A stretch of 64,000 nt of DNA from Colletes latitarsis. Lineage: Eukaryota; Arthropoda; Insecta; Hymenoptera; Colletidae. Each line of letters starts with the position of its first letter. Position 1 is the first letter of the stretch. The notes below the pieces were generated by a model that did no database searches, was not told where the DNA came from, and saw only the letters and a program-made list of their open reading frames with translations. The position numbers and the translations under genes were made by a program. The stretch spans positions 30,155,422 through 30,219,421 of the forward strand of contig NC_135141.1 in NCBI RefSeq assembly GCF_051014445.1, read 5' to 3'. Positions 12,301 to 23,270 of this stretch are shown one piece after another.

Positions 12301-13700
12301 TTGCGCATTCAACCATGCGAATTTGTAGACCAATCGATGCTCTGTTTATTTGTTTATTACTCCAGTGGGAAAAATTCCCTTTGGTACATAATAAAAACAG
12401 ATGAAAAGAAGAAAATATAGTCAATATTGAAATAAAAAGAAATATAATTTACTCGAACTTACGCGAAGACTTATGAAACGATTGATACTTAACTCACCAT
12501 TTGAAACATAGCAAATATTTAAAAATTTACTCAACCGAATTTATGACATTTTCCCGATTAATGTGACATATTTACTACGCGTGATTCTGCAATCAAATAT
12601 TTCCGAGTTCTGACACCTTTCTCGCTGCAAGATATCTCGAATTTATGAGGAAATATCGGCGTTCATATTCTCTCGTAAAGTACCAAGAATGACTGGAACG
12701 TTTCCCCGATTATTTCTGGTAAACTGCATTCGAGTACCCTAATGGAGAACAGTTATCAGCAAGACAGTGTAAATGCTTGCTCGGGGAATCAATCGAAGCG
12801 AGTCTCGCGATTTCGTTTCACCAGTTTTCCCAGAGAATCCTTGCGAACCAACCCGCGAGTTCGCGACCATAACTCGCACGCGTCGTTTTCTCGAGCGTCT
12901 CGACGCTTCGAGCAACGGGACTCGATTCTGTTCAACGACCAGAAAATCGAACGACTGTCGATCCGGCGGAGGAATGATAAATGAACCGTGAAGGGAATCG
13001 TGGATCAAATGTAAATCGGTCGCCCTCGTTGGAAGCAGACTATCCTAACGTTTATGCGAGCAAAAATTTGCAAAAGATCGTGTCTATCGAGCGTATGGTC
13101 TCTTGTGCCAGTTGCAACCGAAGAAATTAATTTGCCGCTTGAAATTATTCGATTCTATGAATATTTGATGTTTTGTTGAAGTCAACGATGCTGGAGAAAG
13201 TATCGGAGACGAAGCGATCTAGTCTGCCAGCTAGGATCTCGTGAATTCCTCTTTAAATTCATTTGCAAAGCCTGTAACGCCATTTTGAATATTTATATTT
13301 TTACATAACTCCGAAAGTGATAATTCTGTGTCCATCGTAAGAATTCATATACTGTCAGAGGCAAGTGAATAAGAAAATCGTTTGCAACGATCTCGAGGAC
13401 GCTTCCTTCCAACGAGCAGCGAGATTTCCGGTTCCAAGTCGAGCGAAATCGAATCGTTCCTCGGCCCGACTTCCGGTTTCCCTCGAAACTCGGCGACTCG
13501 ACTCCGCGAATCGATGTGTGGTTAAATAGTCGCGACGATATCGAGTTATTAGGTCCGTTTGGAGTGTCGGAGCGCGTCGAGACGGACTCTCGAAGCAGAC
13601 ACTTCCGGTGTAGCGTCTCGTTCGACACGCGACCGCCGATCGTCACCCGGTGATCCGAAGGAACTTCCGTTTCCTCCATCCCGAGCCTCCGTCTCCTCGA
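9301..13700. other. No gene recognised; ordinary intergenic-like sequence
   Basis: Apart from the inverted-repeat element at 9727-9844 I see only short unsupported open frames. A CGAT run at about 10461-10477 is the only local simple repeat. The segment may still be transcribed if the upstream 3' UTR extends to 14.2 kb. Confidence 0.4.
9727..9844. mobile_element. Putative hAT-like MITE, 118 bp
   Basis: The two ends are inverted copies: TAGTGATGGGACTGAT at 9727-9742 and, read on the other strand from 9844, TAGTGATGGGAATGAT, so 15 of 16 bases agree. The flanking 8-mers are ATTTCCGC on the left and ATTTCATA on the right, which share the first five bases and could be a decayed 8-bp target duplication of the hAT kind. 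There is no coding capacity. The superfamily is inferred from end sequence and duplication length only. Confidence 0.55.
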
Positions 13701-14195
13701 TGATAGTCACTTCACGTTGATAAAATAATAAAAATGTAACGAAAAAAGAAAAAAAGAAAAAGATAAAATATAAACGAGAGAAAATCGGGAAACGAAGGCG
13801 TCCAGGGTGTTTCGAGGGCCTTGGACGTTCGAGGAGCGAATTCAGAGGGTCGCGGAGTGGCGATCGGAAGGGATGAGGAGAGAAAGAGAGAGAGAGAAAG
13901 AGAGAAAGAGGCGCGTCTCTGTTGCACGGTCGCTATCCACGACGTGTGAACGTTAGATGAAACCTTTATCTATATATTTGCCACGATATTCAATACGTGA
14001 ATGAGTATATCTATTAAATAATATTGATATAAATACATAGAGACAGAGAGAGAGAGCGTGTAAGGGAGAGTATGCGCGCGCGAACGACAGAGAGAGAGAA
14101 AGTATGGTAATATCATGAAATTATTATTCTTTGTTACTTCTTTATAATTAAAACAATAAAAAAGCTGCTGAATAAAAAGATGACGAACGTTTGTT
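13701..14195 (+). terminator. GA-rich block and candidate distal polyadenylation site
   Basis: GA microsatellites at about 13876-13909 and 14041-14098 resemble those of the upstream 3' UTR. They are followed by two closely spaced AATAAA hexamers near 14155-14180 and a T/GT-rich stretch. This could be the most distal end of the transcript whose stop codon is at 190-192, or the end of an unrelated transcript. Confidence 0.3.
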
Positions 14196-17100
14196 ATTTC
14201 AGGGCGCTTAGAGGGGGAACTGAATCGAGCAGTTAATTAACCCTTTGTTGCATAATATGCTCGATCGGAAATCCTATAAAAACAATTCTCGTAAAGTTCG
14301 CGGAGATAATTTCACGGGATTTGCACACGATGTTTTTTCACGAGGATATCCAATTGTTCTGCAAGTTTAGCTGTTGTTTGGTTCATGCGTTCGTTAATAA
14401 TTGATGTAAATGATCGAGAAACAATTTCTTTCTTACGTAATAATTTAAATTCTTTACTTTATTTTGCCAGTGAATTCGTCGAAACGTGTTCCTGTTCGCC
14501 GCGAGGCCGAAACGAGCGGCAACGTTCTGATCAACGAACGGAAAACGTATCGAGAAATTTATTTGCGTCCGGTTGAAACGCTCGCGACGATATCGCGCGT
14601 GTGTCGCATTAATTCAACGGAGATCGACGCGCGATACGTCTGCGAATGATAGTTCGTTAGAGCGCGATCGTTTGGTCGCGATTCGTTCGCTGAAATATTT
14701 TCTGCCCGCTGTTTATATTCGCGGCGCCGTTTCGCCCGTCAGCGGAAACTGAATTATCAAACGACAGTCGCGGGGAATGTATTTTAATAAATATCTATTC
14801 CAAACGGAGGGCCGCGCGACGATGAAAGCACGCTCGAATTCCGTCACGACGCCCTCGATTTATTTATTAACCCTCCTGGCGGATAATGTGCCCAACGATA
14901 ACGATCCCTGCGAAGTTGGGAAAATATAATAATTCTTGGGCGTAGATCTTCAAACTTTCAGAAACAAAATTTCACTATTTTAATAAATCGTAACGGGGGT
15001 CTAATAATTGTATATAAAATAACCTTCCACCCTTTGTACGAAAATTCAAATCTATTAAAATATTATTTAGGTGGACAGAGAGTGTTCCATTTTTTCATAA
15101 AATCAAATACCAGTTTCATTTGAAATCGTAAGAAGCTTACGAAAATGAAGACGTTTCGATTCGACGAAAATCCTTCGTTCTGATAACGAGTGGCGTCGTT
15201 GGGAGGTCGCCGCTGTCCATCCGTTTCCGGTCCGGGTAAGATGGATCGCGAAACCGCGTTGCTGAAATACCGAACTTCGAGGGCATCGGTGAACCAGTCG
15301 CCAGCAATCCAATTGCGTCGGAATCGGCTTTACGTAACGCGGTAAACACGCGAAACCATAGAGACGACGATCGACAGCGAGGAGTTATGGCCGCGAGTGC
15401 ACCTCTTGCGCATCTGGTGAGTTCTCCAATTTCAAGGTCGCGCGTACAGCGTTACATAAATCGCGACGCGAACGCCGCGGAATCCCGGGACACGCGGCGA
15501 TCCTTCGATCTACGAACCAGAGATCCGATCCGAGGGGGCAAGGGCACAAATTCTAGTATTTGCCCATGACGTAGCGTAAAAAAATTCGATCTAATTTTAT
15601 TATAGGATTTTAAGTATTAATTCGTCGGTGAGAATTCACAGACTTTCGTACAGAAACTCGATTTTGATCGACCTCGTAAACGAGTACGTGTAGCTCTACT
15701 TAAATTAGTGAATGATGACCCACCGAACTCGAATCTATAATAAGGCGTTGCATATCTTGTTCGTGAAATTAGCTTCGAATCTGGAAATAAGTGACCCAGA
15801 AAGGTTCAGCTAAACGAACGAAATTAATTATGTCTTTTGTATAATTAATTCGATTAAATATTCAAGACTCGTGGAATCAAGAATTCTTGGATTTCCAATT
15901 AGATCGTCGAATATTTTACACACAGATACGAATTTTCTGTCGGTATCTCATCTACCCGAAAATAGGAAGAGAATCTTCTATCGATCATTTGCATTCTCTC
16001 CTTAAAATATGTTTTAAAATTAGAACGAAAGCCCTGCTGTCTAACGAAGTCTCTATCGGTCTGCCTACAGACCTACGAATTAGCGTAAACGCGTCGTTGC
16101 GAAAGCAAGATACGAATCAGCCAACTCGCTTAGAGAGGTATCGTAAAACGATCTTGCGTCTTGGATCTCAACTTACTCTCGGGTGTCCGTCGATCGTTTT
16201 CGACCTGTGGATTAACGATTTCGAAAATCGAACACGAGCCTTTGCGGCAAAGACCGCACCCGATACTCCCACGAATTATTCCGACGACAATCTTGTCGAA
16301 AATTCTATTCTCGATGTCAGACATTTTATTATCATTATTCGTGAAATAAAAACGATAAATGTGAGTAGAAGCCTGTATCGAGCATTTTTGTTTTAGGAAT
16401 CCGTGCCAAAGGTTTTTCCGATACGCGCGAAACGAAGAAAGTTTGACGCTGGAAACTGATACGACCATCTGGAATAATAGTTCACCATGAATCGAGCACG
16501 ACGAGCAATGGGAAATGATCATGCAATTGCGGGGAGGCTGAAGTGCATGTGCATCGCGCGGTGATGCATTGAGAGCGAGGTCGTCCAAGTGTCGATCAAC
16601 AGACGTAAAACCGGCGCAACGTCGGTCGTTTCAATACTAAATTCTCTATTCTCTTGCCCTTATACGCAATACGCTAACCAAATTCGCCAAACTTTATTCG
16701 AAAGCAAAATTATAACAAACTGTGAAAATATTTCATAACACAGAAACTTCAACGATGGCTTAACTTAAATTCTGTAGTGTTAATTGATACACGCAAGTCC
16801 AAAGTCCTGTTACAAAACTTACAAATGTATTCTCAATTTCAAAACTAATGAAAACGTAAAATTATTTATAAGATTCGGATTGACAATTTTGAAGGTGGAA
16901 CGAGGAACGAGCTGTACACGCTCCGAAGGAAATCGAGAACACGTCGTTGGAACAAAACTCGCGACTCAATGTCACCGTGCTTGACAGAAAAAGAAAAGGC
17001 CACGCGGTGTACGAGAATAGTACATTGGATTTCCAGCAAGGAACAAAGATAATTCGATTAGAAGTCAGCGACCATGACCAAGTTTACGGTGCACGTTATA

Positions 17101-20100
17101 ATTGCCGATCGCATTATCGAGTGTCAGAAGCTGGCTCGTGCTCGTACACGCTGAAAATCTGCGGGCTGCGATTCGCGTGTCTACGGCACGCTAATTCGAT
17201 TTGCAAGATCCGACGATGTTGAATCCCGATGCAACGACTAACGTCGAGAAAACTCATTCCAAGTAGTAAACTCTTCGATCTATTAAATTCCACGTTATTC
17301 CCCGTTTCTTCAAAATGTATATTTCTCTTCTAATGTAGAACTATATTTCAGAAATTGTCAGTGTGGCGTGTTCCATTTGCCGCGTAAGCACCGAATGAAT
17401 CTTTTTAACAGCCTGCATGAAAATAAAACGCGTACGATTCGTGGTACGGCGAAGAAACGCGAATGCAATCAAGAGACGACCGTGATTCAGGGCAAATTGC
17501 CGTCATTAGGCCTCTAATCTCGAGCGGCGCTTCAAATTAGTCGCGTCGCAGGAACGCGATGAGAAAAGACGTCGATCGGGAGGGAAAAACGCGAGGAATC
17601 TCGAATCGCGTGTCCTTCGTCAAGGATCGAGGCTTCCACGAAGGATAACGCAGCAATATCGTTAGAAAATCGATAAATCTGGGTAAAAATCGGTTGGAAT
17701 TCTTATTTGATTCAGATAGAATAATTCGTCCCCAAGGAGCTTCGTAAGAATAAATGCTAGGTGTCGAGGATGCTAAAGAATAACCAAAGCAAAACATTTG
17801 TCCACGTTTCGAACATCTTTCGGTACTGAAACCCAACGGAAAGGATCTCTTTCTCTCTTCTGACGTTCGAATCCCCCGTTTCGCATTTTATTTTCCTCCG
17901 ACGCCGTCACGGAGATCGGACAAAAGATTCGCAGACAGAAAATCCGCGAGAACGCGTTCCTCCTTATTAAAACCGTAATTACGCAACGGCACATTATTTT
18001 TCGCTGGTTTCATCGTGACAAAGGCCGTCGCGAAAGCAGCTTCGACGCTAATAAACCGGTCACCTCGGGCGACAAATACTTTTCTTTTGATTAAATCACC
18101 GATCGATCGTGTGCATTTGCATCCAGCCAGAAATTAAGCGCCCCTGGCTAACCGAGATACCATTTCTACGCAACGTACGTTGGAAATAGTACCTCGAAGT
18201 TGGTTCGAAGTTTAATCGAGACTAAGAACGAAGATAAAATTTGTGAATAAATAAATCCCATTGTAACGATCGTAACATATGCGACGCGGAAGTAATTATT
18301 AAGCGATTGTATCTTACCTCTGTCGAGTCTTGTTTCTAACGAGTTCCAACGAAGTGAAGAATTCCTTCTGAGACATTTGACGTGTTAATTTTTAGGATAG
18401 CTGTTACTTTCGATTGAAAGCTTCGATCTTCCGGTTCATTCGTCATCGCTCCTCCGACCGCTGTCGCGATCCAAGGGCCCTAGATCCATGAGACATCCCC
18501 AATCAATTAATTACGCGGGGAGCCAGTGGCGTGTCGCTCGAGGGCGCCTAATTAATCGATTAAGTCTCGAACAACGGAACCGGCAGCTAGTACACGATCT
18601 TAACGGTTAAAGTACTATTGTATCGCAAGTTCGGTACGACCAGCTCTTCGGTATACTTGAAACGAGCGTCACGGTTGGTCGTCTGGCTGCGATCCGGGGA
18701 CCCACGGCGTTGATCGATGGATCGTCGATCGGTAGGCGTCCTGTATCCGTTCGGTCTCGCCTCGACACGATCGACGGTGACGTAATCGCGTTTCACGAGC
18801 GGTCAATGTTGCCTGAATCGTCGCTTTGAAACGCGGTCTGCAGGTGATTTCCATCGAACGCGTCCAATTCCGATTTCGAGGTTTGTTCTTTCATAGGCTG
18901 GGATCGCGTCGCTGCAATATTGGACGTTTTTTTTTTCTTTTTTGATGCTGTGGATGAAACGAAATCAACTGGCTGCTGAAGGTTACTATGGCTGTCCCCA
19001 TCGCTTGATATAGATTTTGGTCTGCAAACTTCGTAGGCGTATGATCTCTGTCTCCTGACGCATTCACTGTTCGAACTTGGAATCCTGAATAGGAATGTCC
19101 GGCGAAACGGTAAGATTTTTTATAGAAATAGATATTCTATTAACTCTTGTATACCGTAATGCATTACTTTTGTGTAGTTTTGTTTTAAAAAATCTTTCAG
19201 GTTTCCAAAAGAGGCGATAGCTGACAAGGCAGGTTATAAAATTTGGGAACTGTTTTCTTTTGGTGCTCGAAAGAATATTCTTCTGGATAGCAAAGGTATT
19301 GTTAGAGATTAGTTACTCTTATAAATACTTTCCTAAGTTACAATAGCAAAATATAGATAGCAGACGTACTGTCGGGGATTAGTTCCACTGAGGGATCATT
19401 TCTTAAGAAAATTGTAGGATCGAATGGTCGAATGATACGCTCTAGTACGAGAACATTAGATAAACTTTGATACGAAGACGTTAAAAAGGTCGGGTGATTT
19501 TCTTATGGACAGTAACTCTCTTAGAAATCGTTTCTTAGAAAAACTATGCAGAATTCAAGAGTTTAATAATACACGTTCCAGCGTGGAATTATGTGTGCCA
19601 TTTGCTTGTTGTAATCTAAGTCAAGAAGTTTCTGAAGAGGGCGAAACGAAAATAACAACATCGAATTGTTAGGGATTAGTTGCATTTGGGTCTGCGTTAC
19701 GCTAATAGTTCTGTCGCGATAGTGTCATCGTCAGATCCGAGCCATTCTCTGATCTGTCATGCCGTGACTAGGTTGTTAACAGAGTTAGAGCCATTCTAAA
19801 CGCAGTCACGTTCGAAACGTGGTCCAATCTGAATCAATATCCTTCGATGCACTTAAGTACTTTGTTATGTGCTCCGATTTCCTGCAATAAACGATTTCTT
19901 TATGGAATGCTTTAACGACACCGCTGACGATTCTTGCCCACAGCAAGGTAGTTCTGCGTCCTTCTTCCAAGGCTTCATCATACGTTGATGCGTCTTTATT
20001 TTTACAGTGCGGATACTTACCGTAACCCAATTTTATTTTCATCGCTAAAAAAACGTGACGTAACAAGGAAGTAGCAAATTGATACATTTCCTATTCGCAA

Positions 20101-21228
20101 TAGAATCTACTAAATTGCAAATTCAAAGAGTCGTTCCATTTCATTCAATGCGATCATTATATGTTTTGCTGAATAATTAATGACGTTACAGATACCAACG
20201 TTTTTAATTAAGGGAATCTAAGTCAGTCGGGTGTAGTGTCACTTGGAACAATGCGGTTCGAGTAACGACAGGCAGGCGACACACTTTGCTATTGATTAAA
20301 AGCGTTATAATATCGTCAAGTATATCAAAACCTACAATTACAACTTCTGTGTGTAAGCTTTCTATCGTAAGAGCATTTCTATGTTCTTTTTTCTCATGAA
20401 TCTTTCTGCAAGAGAATGTAAACTGAAAAGGAATCATTCTCGACGATTTTAAAGTTTTTCATAACTCTTGTTCGAGTCGAATTGGAGACAAACAGTTCCA
20501 AAATGGAACAAGTTCCTAGTAACATCTTTCTCTTGGCTAATCAAATTCCAATCTACTCGAGGATGAAGAAAAACGAGTTTGAAAAGAGGACGTAAACTAT
20601 GGAAATCTTCGTTTATGAAACTCTACCAACAAATTTTAATTGCAACGAAACCAGAGGCATAATCTGCAGATCTCGGAACACTTTAAACCTAAAAATCGGC
20701 CAGTGGTGAACTCGTGACACTCGATATTTGGACTTCTCGAATAATCAATACGGTTGGTATTCGGCATAACGCTTTTAATTCGCAGTGTACACAGAGTTGA
20801 GCAGCAATAGACCATTTTTTAATTACTTTTCTAATTTATTGGGGAAGCGTACCATCCCTGTTAGGTAAATACATCTACTTTAGTATGATCCATGCGTCAT
20901 AGAAATCCACGTCATCCTAGCCCCTGCGTCGCCAAATCCTGATTCCCCCTTAGAAACAACATATCCTAAACCTTATCCTGTCCCATTATCCTAAAACCCC
21001 AAAAGTCTAAAGGAGGGTCACTCTATCTCTCTATCTTTACCAGTTTGTTCCTAGGGGCTGTTTCAGGATTGAGTAGACAAATTCTGGGAGCGTACAGGGA
21101 CACTCAAACTCACATTTGTCTTTTACATAGCAATCATATGGAAAAGTTAAATGAAACTAATAATTTTTCAATCTATCACATTTTATAATAGTCCATCATA
21201 AAGTAACATGTACTTTTGAATTTTCCTA
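14196..21228. other. No gene recognised
   Basis: AT-rich sequence with mixed CpG-richer patches and only short open frames. The longest, about 170 codons near 15.9-16.4 kb, overlaps a frame of similar length on the other strand and has no recognisable motif. A short ATG frame running into a good donor at about 19095 is noted as a weak finding. Confidence 0.4.
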
Positions 21229-23270
21229 CAGTCCTCTGCTGACCACTGATGATCACTCCAGATACTACCAGCCTCTGCCAGCCTCTCCCAGCCTTTGCTG
21301 GCCTCTGCTGACCACCGCTTATATTTCTGACAACGTATAACGATTACTACTGACTTCTGCCTGCCTCTGCTCGTCTCTGCTGACCACTACTGACCACTCC
21401 TGTTACTTCTGACAACGTATAACGATTACAACTGGCTACTGTTAGCCTCTCCCAGCCTCTGCTGGCCCCTGCTGACCACTCCTGGAATTTCTGACAACGT
21501 ATAACGATTACTACTGACTTCTGCCTGCCTCCGCTGGACTCTGCTGACCGCTACTGACCACTCCTGATGCTTCCGACAACGTATAACGATTACTACTTGT
21601 TACTGTTTGCCCCTGCTGGACTCTACTTGCCTCCCGACGTCAGCTGACCATCGCTGACCACTGCTGACCGTTGCTGACAACTTGTGGCATGATGTAATAT
21701 AATATAATATGTTTATATGTATTAAAGTTTTGTATAATGTAAATCTATGACAATAAATGATATAATTTTAAAGTATTCTATGCGTTCTCGTCATTTTTTA
21801 CCGTCCTTTTCCTCTCCTAATCATTCTCTTACCTATAAGATGCGTACCACCGTCTTCGCAAGTTCACCAGCATTTTAGAAATGTTCCGGGAACTTTGGAA
21901 ATCCGAATTTGACCTTGACCTTGACCCAATTTCGAAAGTAGGTCAAGGCCATTCGAATCTTAGAAAAATTCCGGCCGCTTTGGAAATCCGGATGGCCTTG
22001 ACCCAATTTCGAAAGTAGGTCAAGGCCATTCGAAATTTTAGAAATCTTCGGGCCAACTTGGAAATCCGGATGGCCTTGACCCAATTTCGAAAGTGGGTCA
22101 AGGCCATTCGAAATTTTAGAAATCTTCCGGCCGACTTGGAAATTCGGATGGCCTTGACCCAATTTCGAAAGTGGGTCAAGGTCACCGACATTTCAGAAAA
22201 CGCTCCGGGCACTTTGGAATTCCAGTTTTAAGTAGAGAAACGGTTTCTTATAACTAAGGGAATAATAGGGAGAGGAAAAGAAAGGTAAAAGTGACGAGAA
22301 CACATAGAATTCTTTGAAATTATATCATTTATTGTCATAGATTTACATTATACAAAGTTTTAATACATGTATATCATGTTAGAAGTTGTTAACAAAGGTC
22401 AGCGTGGTCAGCAGGGGCCAGTAGAGGTCAGCAGAGGGATGCAGAGGCATGCAGAGACTAGCAGGGGCAAGCAGTAGCAAGTTGTAATCGTTATACGTTG
22501 CCAGAAGCATCAGGGGTGGTCAGCAGAGGTCAGCAGAGGCTGGGAGAGGCTGACAGTAGCCAGTCGTAATCGTTATACGTTGTCAGAAGTAACAGGAGTG
22601 GTCAGCAGCGGTCAGCAGAGGCGAGCAGAGGCATGCAGTGGTAAGCAGAGATCACCAGGGGCGAACAGTAGCATGTAGTAATTGTTATACGATGTCAGAA
22701 GCATCAGGGGTGGTCAGCAGTGTTCAGCAGAGTCCAGCAAAGGCATGCACAGGCAAGCAGAAACCTGCAAAGGCAAGCAGAGACTTGTAGGGGCATGCAG
22801 TAGTAAGTATTAATCGTTATACATTATCAGAAATACCTGCAGTGGTCAGTAGCGTACGGCAGAGGCCAGGAAAGCTCAGCAGAGACAAGCACACGCTGAC
22901 AGAGATCAGCAAAGACCAACAGAGGTTAGCAGAAGTCAGTAGTAATCGTTATAGGTTGCCAGAAATATAAACGGTGGTCAGCAGAGGCCAGCTTAGGCCA
23001 GGGGACGCTGGCAGAGGTTAACAGAGGAAGGCAGGAGTCGTAGTAATCGTTGTACGTTGCCAGAAACATAAGCGGTGGTCAGCAGTGGCCTGCAATAGTC
23101 AGCTGACGTCGGGGGATGCTGGCAGAAGTCAGCACAGGCCAGCAGAAGTCAGCAGAGGCTGGGGGAGGTTGACAGTAGCCAGTAGTAATTGTTGTACGTT
23201 GTCGGAGGTATCAGGAGTGGTCAGCAAAGGCACGCAAAGGCAAACAAAGGCTAAAAATGCCTGAGCAGTC
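21229..23270. repeat. Two-kilobase compound foldback element (inverted minisatellite arms around a central satellite)
   Basis: The left arm is 21229-21690 and consists of 82-bp-class minisatellite units marked by GACAACGTATAACGATTA, which recurs at about 21329, 21411, 21493 and 21575. An AT-rich stretch at 21690-21860 follows. The right side repeats these in inverted order: an AT-rich stretch at about 22240-22385 that is the reverse complement of the left one, then seven or more inverted minisatellite units (TAATCGTTATACGTTG and variants near 22485, 22567, 22680, 22812, 22945, 23043 and 23186) to about 23245. Within units, shorter CTCTGCTGACC-type subrepeats recur, so the structure is hierarchical. 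Between the arms lies the 78-bp array described separately. I see no coding sequence and cannot assign a transposon class. Confidence 0.85.
21873..22229. repeat. Tandem array of 77-78-bp units at the centre of the foldback
   Basis: CCTTGACCC recurs at 21919, 21996, 22074 and 22152, so the spacing is 77, 78 and 78 bp, with partial units at both edges (about 4.5 units in all). Each unit carries a 30-bp near-perfect palindrome; in the last unit the stems are CCTTGACCCA at 22152-22161 and TGGGTCAAGG at 22172-22181, around ATTTCGAAAG. At the array edges the sequence becomes TCAAGGTCA (22176-22184) and, inverted, TGACCTTGA (21910-21918 and 21916-21924). This is the known FTZ-F1/ERR-type extended half-site, while inner units have TCAAGGCCA. 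Whether any receptor binds is unknown. Confidence 0.85.

Noticed and set aside
15887..16396. 169-codon plus-strand open frame
   Set aside because: It has no recognisable motif, AT-rich codons, and an overlapping open frame of similar length on the opposite strand.
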